Source: Alloascoidea africana (taxonomy: Eukaryota; Ascomycota; Alloascoideomycetes; Alloascoideales; Alloascoideaceae). Taken from it: DNA of 64,000 nucleotides. Below, one piece after another: positions 43,831 through 54,713 of this stretch. The notes under the pieces are model-generated. The model ran no database searches. It was not told where the DNA came from and saw only the letters and a list, made by a program, of their open reading frames with translations. Within the stretch, counting starts at the first letter, position 1. Each line of letters opens with the position of its first letter. The position numbers were made by a program, and so were the translations under genes. The DNA is taken from the NCBI GenBank assembly GCA_030581615.1, contig JAKTTT010000031.1, positions 186,001 through 250,000 of the forward strand, given 5' to 3'.

Positions 43831-45094
43831 GTCCTGTCTTTTGTCAAGCTATAGTAGACCAGTATCAATATATCTTCAGTGCCCCTAAATCAAGGGCCAT
43901 TGCCAGTAATGCACGTGTAATTAGTACTGGGCCAAACCCTTAACGTTTCGCTCTGTTTTTGCTTCCCTCCTGTGGGATTGCAAACGGTGCTTAAGCCGTC
44001 TTGCCCCCAAGGCTAACTTACTGCTACGCATTACAATACATATTCCCATAACTTGCTAGCAGTGGAACAAATGGGAAATGGGCCCATTGCACAAAGACCA
44101 TCTAAAGGTAGTAAATCCGCTCTCAGCCAACACTGGATCAACTCATTGTTCCTCAAAGAGCCGTGGTCTCACAAGGGATGGACACCCAGTTACCCGGCGC
44201 GTGTCGGACTTGGCTGCCGCTTTTAAAAAGCTCATGATCGAGTCGCGAGTTACAAAAAGGGGCTCTCTGATACGTCGAGCCCAGGTAGGGCATAAAGTTT
44301 TTTTTTCGGTCTGGATGTGTAGCTCAGGGTATCGAACGTGGGAGCGAGTTTTCGGAAATGGTGTGGTTTCTGTGAAACGAATTTCATCGTTTTGGAAGGT
44401 GGTTCTGGTCTTTCGGCCTCTCTACGAATTCTGCATCAGGATTCAAATGTGTGTAATACCTGTCCTGAGATCGCTCCCGCTCGTTGAAACCCGTGTACGG
44501 TGTTTCAGACCAGCTGAATTGTTTTGCATAGAATATAGCTAGTACCGCAATCAAGCTAATGGTTACCAAAGTTTGATTTAACAAAATGCGAAACTGTAAG
44601 CTTTTCACTTCATCTCTCACACAAAAGCAACTTACGTGCTGTACTATGATGGAGTTTTTCGTACCACCCTGGGTAGATGTGATCAAACAGCACATACCCC
44701 TTTTCTCTGGAGCTCTCCTTCCACAGAGTGTCTCAAACATCTACGAATAGGAACTGGGTCACGTCAATATCAAAAGTTTGCACTCTTCCTCTCTTAGGAA
44801 AGAAGATGGTAACTTTTTGTTACAGTGGTCCTACAAATTCGTTTCAAAATTCTCTGTCTCCAATAGCGGCAGTTCCGGATCATGCATTTTTTCTGGAGAG
44901 GAATCTTGCGATTATCCTCTATAACTGTATCTCACTACGTAAAGTTGTAAACTAAAGACGGATTAGGATTCTTTGTGTTTGTACGCCAGTTGACCTTAAG
45001 ACTTGAGACTATTGGCGATGCCGGGTAACACATTTCAAACCCATCTCCTCCATCCAAACTGATATCAATATATACCAGATCAAAACATGCTCTT
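43831..45094. other. 1.3-kb spacer, at most one doubtful small gene
   Basis: Between the rhodanese and cyclophilin genes. Two overlapping frames exist on opposite strands (44078-44542 + and 44384-44740 -). Only the minus one shows a possible signature (one membrane segment), and it is listed separately with low confidence. No tRNA found. Confidence 0.45.
44384..44740 (-). CDS. Hypothetical small single-pass membrane protein
   Basis: 118 codons. I do not recognise a family. A hydrophobic stretch (TLVTISLIAVLAIFYA, about residues 57-72) is followed by a polar end with FNERERSQDRYYTHLNP and a basic terminus, a shape seen in small mitochondrial or ER membrane proteins. The segment before the helix contains a GTAAGT and a TTACAG 36 nt later in phase, so a very short intron is conceivable but unconvincing. 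It is opposed by an equally long frame on the other strand. It may not be a gene. Confidence 0.3.
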   Translation of the reverse strand: MFETLCGRRAPEKRGMCCLITSTQGGTKNSIIVQHVSCFCVRDEVKSLQFRILLNQTLVTISLIAVLAIFYAKQFSWSETPYTGFNERERSQDRYYTHLNPDAEFVERPKDQNHLPKR

Positions 45095-46630
45095 ATGCCC
45101 ATGAGGCCAAGGGTGTATCTAGACTTAAAGTCCAAAGCTGTGAATGGCAGATTTGTATTTGAGTTATTTGCTGATAAAGTACCCAAATCTGCAGAAAAGT
45201 ATGCTAGTAGAGGTTACCGGGAGCCCCTTTTTACTATTATCTAACCAATCATCAAATTGATTTGAATAGTTTCCGTGCCCTTTGTACGGGAGAATTGGAA
45301 GAAAATGAGAGAGGGGTCAAGTTGACTTATCAGGGCTCATACCTCCATCGTATTGCTAGCCCGTATCTTGTCCAGGGTGGAGACATTGAATATTATGATG
45401 GCACAGGTAAAGTCGCATCTGTTGAATTGTGGTTGCTCAACCAGGGCATACTCCTAATGATATCCTTTTTCATCATATGAATAGGCGTTACATCGATTTA
45501 TAATGGTCCATTTGAAATGGAAGACCCATTATGGAGAAAGATTGATGAGCCTGGTCTTTTGTGCTGTGCTTGTGTGAATTCCACTTCTTCAGCCCAGTTC
45601 TTCATAACTGTAAGTTGCAAAAGTGTTTTGCTTTCTTTGCCCTCCTCCCCCCACACAAAATTTTTCTAATAAGATGATATCCTAGATTGCTTCCCTCAAC
45701 AATTATCCTCCGGTCAATGCAAAGCATACTGTCATTGGCAAGGTTGTCCAAGGTCAAGAGATACTGGAAAACTTCAAAAATGTGAAGGTGGATAGCCACA
45801 ATGGTTATAGACCTTTAGCTGGTGAACAAGTCCAGATAGTAAAGTGCGGACAATTACAAGTACAAGCTAGTGATTCTAATAAACGAAGCAAACCAGTGGT
45901 GAAAGAGGCGCCCAAAATTGAAAATGCTATACCAAGAGACTCTGATAGCACAATCCAAATTCCAAAGCGCGAACATTCTCCAGAAATTTTAAACGATCCC
46001 CTTGTGAAATTAGAAGAGCCTTCATCTTCGAGAACATTATTCTCTGTTATAGATGTACCGAATGGTGATCGCCAAAATGGCAAAAAGAAAAAGGAAGTTA
46101 TGTCAAGACAAGCAATAAAAAAGAATGGTACACAAAACTATGGTAATCGCGTTAAAATGGAAGAGGAGACATCTTATGAACCAAGGAGATCTAATAGCCT
46201 CCGGGAAAGGCTCGACATCAAGCGAATTCCTCCTTCTCCTGATACGAGGCAAAGATCTTTACCTGATGAGGAAAGAGGTAGACATGGTAGAAGCGAGAGT
46301 TATCCTGACTATTATAAGTATTCCAGGAGGCCATCTCCGCCACCGCCATACCCGCGATATACTGAAAGGCGGGACGAATACCACGAAGAAGATAGCTACA
46401 GATATATTCGGCCGGATTATAGACATTCGGATTATTACAGGGAAGACGACTACGATCCCTATGATCGGAGGCCACTGCATCGGGACGAATATCCCTATGC
46501 CGCTGATTTACCGATGAATGACGCTTACTATGACAGGCATGCGTTTGATTCACCTGGGTATAGACCTCGACGAGATTCCTACGAGTCTAGTCCAGGAGAT
46601 TCAAAACGTTCGCGATATCCTCGTTACTAA
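45095..46630 (+). CDS. Divergent cyclophilin (peptidyl-prolyl isomerase) with charged Arg/Tyr-rich tail
   Basis: Four exons: join(45095..45198, 45270..45406, 45485..45609, 45686..46630), 436 residues. Donors are GTATGC, GTAAAG and GTAAGT; all acceptors are TAG. The cyclophilin domain (1-180) reads MPMRPRVYLDLKSKAVNGRF, VFELFADKVPKSAENFRALC, then GSYLHRIASPYLVQGGDIEY (with the catalytic Arg), SSAQFFIT and KHTVIGKVVQGQE. Differences from typical cyclophilin A: the segment around the catalytic Trp reads SLNNYPPVNAKH, without Trp, and LLSMAN is LLCCACVN, so activity may be low and cyclosporin binding weak. The rest (180-436) is Lys/Glu then Arg/Asp/Tyr/Pro-rich with RRPSPPPPYPRYTERRDEYH, like nuclear SR-type cyclophilins linked to splicing. 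The start is the upstream of two nearby ATGs. Confidence 0.87.
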
Positions 46631-47668
46631 GATTATAGATAGCAATTGCACTTGCCTAATCTTGTATTTTAGAGCATTGGAAAATGTGTATCTTGCTATT
46701 ATTCATAAACTGCTATATGTATTTGCGAGCAACCTGTCCTTGTAGGCTAACAGTATCTTAAACATGGAGTAAGAACGCCGCTCCAACGTGGTTCAAAGAT
46801 TGCCAAACCTTCACAAGCACAAGAAGCCGAAGATCGGGGTAGTCTAAAAATATATCACAGCGGTTCTCCTTCTCGAACGGGTCCAGCGGAAACGTTGGTA
46901 TCCGAGCAAACGAAATTCTGTTTCTATTCCAGCGATTCTATGAACCGTGACCCAACAGACCTTCGCCGCAAACAGCTTTTTTTTTTCTCAAAGTTGCGAA
47001 TTGTTGTGCGCTGATAGGTCATGCAGCACGGTTTATAGTGGTAAATTTAGACCGACGGCGCATGGAGCGAGATACGAGCCCTGCCGTATCACAAATACGA
47101 AGCTCCAGTTGAACCACCTTCTAGGAACAAAAGCAGGAGCAAAAACTAAACAAATAGCCGGAGCATAGACCTGACAAGCAGATATCTGTTCGAGGCGTGT
47201 AGTATTTGTACAAAAGCATTCCTCTTGGCCGGCTCTCTGGCGAAAAAAAAAAAGCTCAGCGGCTACACGGCCAGCGCAACGCTGAAAACCGCGCAGACAT
47301 AGTGGTATCCACCCCCACACACCTGCCTCTCCGACGTCCGCTTCGTCCGTCCCGTTCCTCTCTTCTTTCCTCCCACAAGCGTGCTACTCAGCTTTTTATA
47401 TTCTCCTAGAGACTGCTGCGGTCATTGACTTGTATCACTTTTCTTCTCTGTGTGCATTTGTTTCGTTTCATAGATCAACGACAAATAAAAACCACAGATA
47501 AGCGCAGCAGCACTTGTGTCAATTTCTTTTGCCGCTTTCTTACTCGCCAATCACATTTTGGATTATCCTCGTTTTTAATAAAGCAAAAACCATCCACAAT
47601 TTGCTTTTTCAGTTAATTTAAGAATCGTCTTTTTTTTTTGTATTCACCCAAAAAGAAATTGTTTCATT
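46631..47668. other. KGD1 upstream region
   Basis: 1 kb between the cyclophilin and KGD1, both on +. It contains GC-richer sequence near 47.2-47.35 kb and pyrimidine tracts before the KGD1 start. No gene recognised. Confidence 0.5.
47547..47551 (+). promoter_or_regulatory. Possible HAP (CCAAT) site of KGD1
   Basis: CCAATCA about 118 bp upstream of the KGD1 ATG. KGD1 is a Hap2/3/4/5 target in S. cerevisiae; the match here is only a short motif. Confidence 0.35.
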
Positions 47669-50600
47669 ATGATTAGAGCATTCAAAACTTGTTCGTTCTC
47701 CCAGAGTACGAAATCAATCAGATTTCCCTTCGCCTCCGGTGTCGGGAAAAGTTCCAACCTTAGTTTCATTAGGAAGTTTGCGGTTGTATGTTGAGGAAAA
47801 TTTTGATTCTCAATGAAAACAAACATTGTGATAATTGATTCATGAATATGACTAACATTAAGCAACCTTTGCTTCTTCTTTTTTTCTAGGGCTCCGATGT
47901 CTTTCTTCAAACGAATAATGCCAACTATATCGATGAAATGTACGCAGCTTGGAGGAAAGATCCTTCTTCAGTCCACGTTTCCTGGAACGCTTATTTCTCT
48001 AATATGGAGAAAAACACTCCACCGTCCCAGGCTTTTGTGGCTCCTCCTACCATTGTCCCAACTCCTACTGGTGGAATTCCTACGTTACGACCAGGAACAG
48101 ATTTGACAAGCTCTGAGGATGTTACAACGCATTTGAAAGCTCAACTTTTGGTCCGTGCCTACCAAGTTCGTGGCCATCAAAAGGCAAAAATTGATCCCTT
48201 AGAGATCTCTTTTGGTGATGACAAGTCAAAGCCTATTCCCCGAGAATTGACGCTTGAACATTACAATTTCACCGAAAGCGATTTGGATAGAGAAATCACA
48301 TTAGGGCCAGGAATTCTTCCTCATTTCGCCACCAATGAAGTAAAAACAAAGACTTTGAGAGAGATCATTGCAGACTGTGAGAGACTCTATTGCAGTTCCT
48401 ACGGTGTTGAATACATTCACATTCCTTCTAGAGAGCAGTGCGATTGGATTAGGGAGAGAATTGAAATCCCAAGTCCATTTGCCTACAATAAAGATGAAAA
48501 GAGAAGAATTCTTGATAGACTGATCTGGGCTACATCTTTTGAATCTTTCCTTTCGACAAAGTTCCCAAGCGACAAGCGTTTCGGACTTGAAGGAGCAGAG
48601 TCTGCTGTTCCAGGAATGAAATCTCTGATTGACAGATCTGTTGAGCTCGGCGTCGAGGATATTGTGATTGGAATGCCCCATAGAGGACGTCTAAATATGT
48701 TATCGAATGTTGTCCGGAAACCAAATGAATCTATCTTCTCCGAGTTCCAAGGTTCAAGCTCTATTGATATTGAGGGTTCTGGTGATGTCAAGTACCACTT
48801 GGGTATGAATTACCAGCGTCCCACTCCATCTGGCAAGCGCGTTAACTTGTCAATTGTTGCCAACCCTTCTCATTTGGAGGCAGAGGATCCTGTTGTGCTT
48901 GGCCAGGTTAGATCTATCCAGCACTACAAAAAGGATGTCGGGACTTTTAATAAGGCTATGGGAGTTTTGCTCCATGGTGATGCTGCTTTTGCAGGACAAG
49001 GTGTTGTCTACGAAACCATGGGATTCTCAGAATTGCCAGCTTACTCTACTGGAGGCACAATCCACATTATCATCAATAATCAAATTGGTTTCACCACCGA
49101 CCCCAGGTTTTCTAGATCTACGCCTTATCCTTCAGATTTGGCCAAGTCTATTGACGCTCCCATCTTCCATGTAAATGCAGATGATATCGAAAGTGTCATT
49201 TTTATTTGTGATTTGGCTGCTGAATGGAGAGCCACCTTCCACTCAGACGTTATTATAGATGTGGTTGGTTACAGAAAGCATGGCCATAACGAAACTGACC
49301 AGCCCGCTTTCACACAGCCTTTGATGTACAACAGAATTGCAAAGAAGCGTTCTGTGATTGACATTTATGTTGACAAGCTGCTCAGTGAAGGAACTTTTTC
49401 GAAAGAGGACATTGAAGAGCACAGAAACTGGGTTTGGAGAACCTTGGAAGAATCTTTCTCAAAGGGTAAAGACTACAAGCCTACCACAAGGGAATGGGTA
49501 ACTTCTCCTTGGGACGGATTCAAATCTCAAAAAGAACTGGCTACAGAAGTGCTCCCACATTTGCCCACTAGTATCAGCGAAGAGAGATTAAAACACATCG
49601 GCGACGTCATTGCTAGCTGGCCTGAGGACTTTTCTGTTCACAGAAACTTGAAACGTATTCTCAATAGCCGAAAGAAGTCAACAGACACTGGTGTCGGCAT
49701 TGATTGGTCCACTGGTGAAGCATTGGCCTTTGGTTCTCTTGTTGAGGAAGGTTATCATGTCCGGTTGTCTGGTGAAGATGTAGAAAGAGGTACATTTTCC
49801 CAACGTCACTCGGTCCTTCATGACCAGGAGAAAGAGAGCGTTTACACTCCCCTGAAACATGTCTCTGAAAACCAGGGTGATTATGTTGTCTCGAACTCTT
49901 CTCTCTCCGAGTATGGTGTCTTGGGATTTGAGTACGGTTACTCTCTAACTTCCCCTGATGCTCTTGTTATCTGGGAAGCACAGTTTGGTGATTTTGCCAA
50001 TACTGCCCAGGTTATCATTGATCAGTTCATTGCAGCTGGTGAAAGCAAATGGGCCCAGAGGACTGGATTGGTACTAGGTTTGCCTCACGGTTATGATGGT
50101 CAGGGTCCTGAGCACTCTTCCGCCCGTATTGAGCGCTATTTGCAGCTGGGAAATGAAGATTCCCGTTACTTCCCATCAGAGGACAAGTTGAACAGACAGC
50201 ATCAGGATGCCAATATGCAGATTGCCTATCCTTCCACACCAGCAAACCTGTTCCATCTTCTCAGAAGACAGATGCACAGGCAGTTTAGAAAGCCTTTGAT
50301 TCTGTTTTTTTCAAAATCATTGCTTCGTCATCCCTTGGCTCGTTCCAATATTGAGGATTTCACTGGTGACAGTCATTTTGAATGGATTATTGAAGACGCA
50401 GAGCACGGAAAGTCTATCGATGACAAGCGAGACATTTCAAGACTGTGTATCTGTAGTGGTCAAGTTTTTGCTACTCTTCACAAGTATCGAGAAACTAACA
50501 ATATAAAAGATACTGCCTTTGTGAAATTGGAGCAGTATCATCCTTTCCCCTTTGCCCAACTCCGTGACACTATCAACAGCTATCCAAACCTTGAGGACAT

Positions 50601-50808
50601 TGTCTTTGTACAGGAAGAGCCAATGAATATGGGAGCTTACTCGTTTGTTGCACCCAGACTCAAGACCGTCTTGTTGGAGACTGACAACTACAAGTCATTT
50701 GACTTGAGATATGCAGGTAGGGACCCATCTGCTTCTGTAGCAGCGGGATCAAAGGCTAAGCATAATGCTGAAGAAGATGCTTTCCTTAGAGAGACTTTCG
50801 CCTCTTAA
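47669..50808 (+). CDS. KGD1: 2-oxoglutarate dehydrogenase E1 component
   Basis: Two exons, join(47669..47785, 47890..50808), 1011 residues (S. cerevisiae Kgd1 is 1014). Exon 1 encodes a mitochondrial presequence rich in Arg, Lys and Ser ([19 protein letters not shown]). The 104-nt intron has donor GTATGT, branch GACTAACAT, a pyrimidine tract and TAG. Exon 2 starts [20 protein letters not shown], the E1o N-terminus that contacts the E2 core. Thiamine diphosphate and active-site motifs: [43 protein letters not shown], and [15 protein letters not shown] in the transketolase part. It decarboxylates 2-oxoglutarate in the TCA cycle with Kgd2 and Lpd1. Domains appear complete with no damage. Confidence 0.97.
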
Positions 50809-52481
50809 ATTTAGTCTCGCCCGTCCTTCATTTTTTGCTTGTGTATCGATTTGCTCTTCTAGATAACTGTGTCTAGTATCCGAGTTGTTGGTTCTTGGCT
50901 TGCTTGTTTTTACATAGTAGTATATACAAATATATTTATTTATCGAGTTTCTGAAAGAATGCTTGAATAGAGATTACCCTTTACTTGTGTTGTTTAGACA
51001 GACCAGGAGCACTGGAACTTTCTATAGATGCTACAAGAGTCAAATACCACCATAATACATAGGAGTGTTTTTCTAATAAAATGGGGAGATCGAAATGTTT
51101 TTTGTATTTCGATAGATTTTCAATCATTGGAAGCTTCTCTCTATAAGCGCTCTTCCTATTGATTGTAACAGGTCGCAAACTAACAATGTGCTGCCGGAAA
51201 ATCTTGGACACAAATCTTGAAACTTTTGATTTGCGCAAGCTTTCGTTTTCATTTGGCCTATGTCTCTGGGCCTCAACCAAAGAATTAACTATTTTTAGTA
51301 ATTAGATGCTTCAGCTCCCATTCTGGTACGGGGTTGGTTTGATTTAGCTGTAGCTCATCACTATATTAGCACCATTTTATCTCTTGCAATTGTAATACAG
51401 CATTGGTGAGACCTTGGTTCCCCACAAACTCTAACAAACAACGGGATATACAAAACCCTGTTAAAATCTAGAATCTTTTTGAAGCTTTAGTTTGGGTGCT
51501 ATCTGTTATAGAATGATTTTGTTTCTGATCGTAAATATCCTGTCTAGTTATTCCCCTGTTTGTTAATAGTGTTATGGATAATTGCTACAAGTACAGACTT
51601 ACTTTAGAACATCTGGCTATTTTCTTGATTCAGAAAAGATGAGCCAGTGAGTTAGCATGGAGAAAAGCTGGTGCTCAATGTTCGTTGTACCGGTACTCCA
51701 CTGTGAAGGTCCATGCACTCAAATCTTCATCAAAAGGCAAACAGTGAAACTTTCAATTTTCACCTGCATGTAATACAAACAGTTTGGTGGATCCAGATAA
51801 TATCGGCCTGCAGTTTTTCCCATTTAGTGGTTGTAATCAGGAATCGTCATTATTTGTGTAGAGTGTATGTTGAATGTGATAAACATACTGCTTCTACTGG
51901 GCATATAGTTCGAGGTCTCTTACACCACAGCTTTCTGCTTGGCAAATATTCTAATACCGGAAGGCAGTAATATCATTTAAAACATAAAGTTTCGGTTCGA
52001 ATTAATGAATAGATCTTTTCATTTCAGATTTCTCAACATTTGTAGTGTCCAGTTAGCAAGCCTAGGCATTCAGCTTCACCCCGGATGTTTAGCCTGGTTC
52101 TAGACTAAGTTTGCAATATTTGCTAAAACTCCACCATAATATCGTTATTCTATAGCAGAGTTTATGTAGTTAAGAATATCTATTGAGACTACAAAACAAA
52201 TGATCATCTCTTGGATAATGTATTCCTACATTTCTCACCTTTTCCTGTGACTTATCATCTGTACTGCACTTGTCTGAGATGTCACATGGAACAATGGTTA
52301 ATCCTTTCACAAGCAGCGGACTGGAGAGACAGAATCATCTACGCATTTTTCAATTTAACCGAGTTAGGAAACAGACTTACGATTTCAGGCTTTCACATAA
52401 GCGCGTACATAATGCAGAAGAGCCATTCTCACAACAAAGTGACCCATTGGGAAACGAAGATTTTGCGCCGTTACTTAGAAC

Positions 52482-52520
52482 CTAGATTCGCACCGGGCCG
52501 GGGCCTGGAAGCGAATCTAG
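52482..52520. repeat. Inverted repeat with GC-rich loop
   Basis: Arms CTAGATTCGC and GCGAATCTAG, 10 bp perfect, 19-nt spacer of mostly G and C inside AT-rich DNA. Confidence 0.6.
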
Positions 52521-53264
52521 ACTCCACGACAACGCTCGGCTTTGTTAGTAGGCTATAGACCTACCTGATCCAATTGTTCAAGTTCTATTATTTAGTCTAT
52601 TGTTTTCCAACCCAAAGTATCAGACTCAAGTCGGCGAATATTATTCACAAATGCCAGATTTCAAAAAGGAATACATATATTTTGTTTAATAATTTCTAAT
52701 TGGAGGTTAAGACGATAGGGTAGTACCAGCATCTCAAAAATGACCCGTCTTATTATGATCTCTTAACAAGATCTGGCATTCATTGAAAGGAGCGCCGCAA
52801 GCCCACTAAAAGCCTCCTCGACATGTATATTATGAAGGAAGTTCCCGCGTTGGTTTTATAGTTTTTTACTAGTCCTATTTAACCCAAAATGGAACCAATC
52901 AGCTACCATTTTGTGCTGGTTTTGAATAAAGTTTTGGTTCTGTAACACCTCACGAACAACATCGGCATTAGCATTTATGAATCTCCATTTTCCATTTTTT
53001 TTCCTTTTTCCTTTCCTCTTTTCCTTTCCCAAGTGCCTCGAAAAAGAACATTCCTTCCGGAGTCTAACCACAGTCATTCCTTTGTTACTGGTTACATAAC
53101 TTCACTTTGCGACTTCACTTTTAACCGAAACACGGCCAAAATTACATTCTTTTATTTTCGGTAAGCATCTTTAACAGTCATTTATATACATTGCCACATT
53201 ATCATGAGAGAAGGCGTAGCGCATTTCCCCCTTTTTTTTGATTTTTACACACACCGAGGAGGCG

Positions 53265-53272
53265 TATTTATA
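53265..53272 (+). promoter_or_regulatory. Possible TATA element of the SUN-family gene
   Basis: TATTTATA about 265 bp before the ATG. The long gap fits a long CT-rich leader, but other start points are possible. Confidence 0.3.
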
Positions 53273-53537
53273 CGAAACGCAGGCGATCACATACGAGACA
53301 CGATACTCCTTCCCAACTAGCTGCGTGGAACGGTCCTACGAAACCTAAATCACATTCGAGTATAAACATTCTCTTCACCAAGAGAAGATCTAAAATCTAA
53401 AAAAATAAGACAGGGGAGAGCTTCCTTTCATTCTTCATATCGCCATCTCTCTCTTTTTTTCCTTTCCTTCTGATTTTGCTTTCAAGTCACTCTTTTTGTG
53501 TATGCTAATCTGATTTCTGATCTAGATTCGGTGTATT

Positions 53538-54713
53538 ATGAAACTTTCCACTCTTTCGCTTTTAACCTTCGCAGCTGGCGTTCTTGCCTCGCCCGTTGCA
53601 GAGCCAAACGCGCTCAGACATAGCCATAACCAACACAAGCGTGCTGTTGAAGTTGCCTATGTCTATCTCACTGTCACCGTCAACGAAGACGGAAATACGC
53701 TCTCTCCTCTTCAGACTGAAGGTGTAGCCCCCGTTAGTACTTCAATCATTCCAGCCAGTTCCAGCGAGACTTCAAGCACACCAACCACTACTTCCACAAG
53801 CAGCATTGCTACTGTCGCTTCCAGCTCAAGCTCCGCCGCCCCAGCTGCCAGCTCAAGTTCAGCTTCAAAACCTTCTCACAGTTCTGGAGGTAGCGGCGGA
53901 TACTATGGTGACTTGGGTCTTTATCAGTCACCTTCTGAAGAGTTCCAAGATGGTGTTTTGAGTTGCGACGAGTTCCCAAGTGGTAACGGCGTCATTGCTT
54001 TGAATCATCTTGGCTTTGGCGGCTGGTCTGGAATTGAGAACTCTGATACCTCAACCGGCGGAAACTGCAGAGAGGGATCTTACTGCTCTTATGCTTGTCA
54101 ACCTGGTATGTCCAAGACCCAGTGGCCCTCATCGCAACCTGGAAATGGTGTATCCATCGGTGGCTTGTTGTGCAAAGGCGGCAAACTCTATAGAAGTAAC
54201 ACTAATGCTCAACACCTCTGTGAATGGGGAACCGACTCTGCTGTCGTCACTTCTGAACTCTCTGAACCTGTTGCTATTTGCAGAACTGACTATCCAGGTA
54301 CTGAGAACATGGTTATCCCCACATATCTTCAGCCTGGTGGCTCTTTGCCCTTGACAACTGTCGACCAGGATACATACTACAAATGGCAAGGTCTTCCAAC
54401 TTCTGCCCAATACTATGTCAATGATGCAGGTGTATCAGTTGAAGACGGCTGTGTTTGGGGATCTGAAGGATCTGGCATTGGAAACTGGTCACCAATGAAC
54501 TTTGGTGCTGGTTACACCGGTGGAATTGCCTATTTGTCTTTGATTCCCAATCCTAATAACCGCAATCCAATCAACTTTAACATCAAAATTGTTGCAGATG
54601 GAAATGGTGTTGTTAGCGGCAGTTGCAAATATGAAAATGGTCAGTATAGTGGTGGCTCGGATGGATGCACTGTTGGCGTCACTTCCGGCAGAGCAAAGTT
54701 TGTTCTGTACTAA
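53538..54713 (+). CDS. SUN4: SUN-family secreted cell-wall protein (Sun4/Sim1/Uth1/Nca3 type)
   Basis: 391 residues, one exon. A signal peptide ([18 protein letters not shown]) is followed by a Kex2-type site (HKR, about 33-35), a long Ser/Thr/Ala/Pro-rich O-glycosylation region (about 70-115) and the SUN domain. The domain starts [19 protein letters not shown] and includes [18 protein letters not shown] with its cysteine pattern, [18 protein letters not shown] and [13 protein letters not shown] near the end. SUN proteins are beta-glucan-associated and act in septation and cell-wall remodelling. No GPI signal is present at the end (SGRAKFVLY), consistent with a soluble or covalently linked wall protein. 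The family is clear; which of the four S. cerevisiae paralogues it corresponds to is not. Confidence 0.92.
   Translation: MKLSTLSLLTFAAGVLASPVAEPNALRHSHNQHKRAVEVAYVYLTVTVNEDGNTLSPLQTEGVAPVSTSIIPASSSETSSTPTTTSTSSIATVASSSSSAAPAASSSSASKPSHSSGGSGGYYGDLGLYQSPSEEFQDGVLSCDEFPSGNGVIALNHLGFGGWSGIENSDTSTGGNCREGSYCSYACQPGMSKTQWPSSQPGNGVSIGGLLCKGGKLYRSNTNAQHLCEWGTDSAVVTSELSEPVAICRTDYPGTENMVIPTYLQPGGSLPLTTVDQDTYYKWQGLPTSAQYYVNDAGVSVEDGCVWGSEGSGIGNWSPMNFGAGYTGGIAYLSLIPNPNNRNPINFNIKIVADGNGVVSGSCKYENGQYSGGSDGCTVGVTSGRAKFVLY

Larger units (their letters stand above)
50809..53537. other. 2.7-kb spacer KGD1-SUN gene
   Basis: AT-rich, with no convincing gene; the longest frame (52211-52558 +) matches nothing I know. 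A short hairpin lies at 52482-52520. The last few hundred bases should be the SUN gene promoter (TATTTATA at 53265-53272, long CT-rich leader). Such a long upstream region is usual for regulated cell-wall genes. Confidence 0.5.

Noticed and set aside
44078-44542. 154-codon plus frame between rhodanese and cyclophilin
   Set aside because: No domain, odd composition, and it competes with the minus frame; not enough support.
52211-52558. 115-codon plus frame upstream of the SUN gene
   Set aside because: No recognisable motif and surrounded by non-coding sequence.
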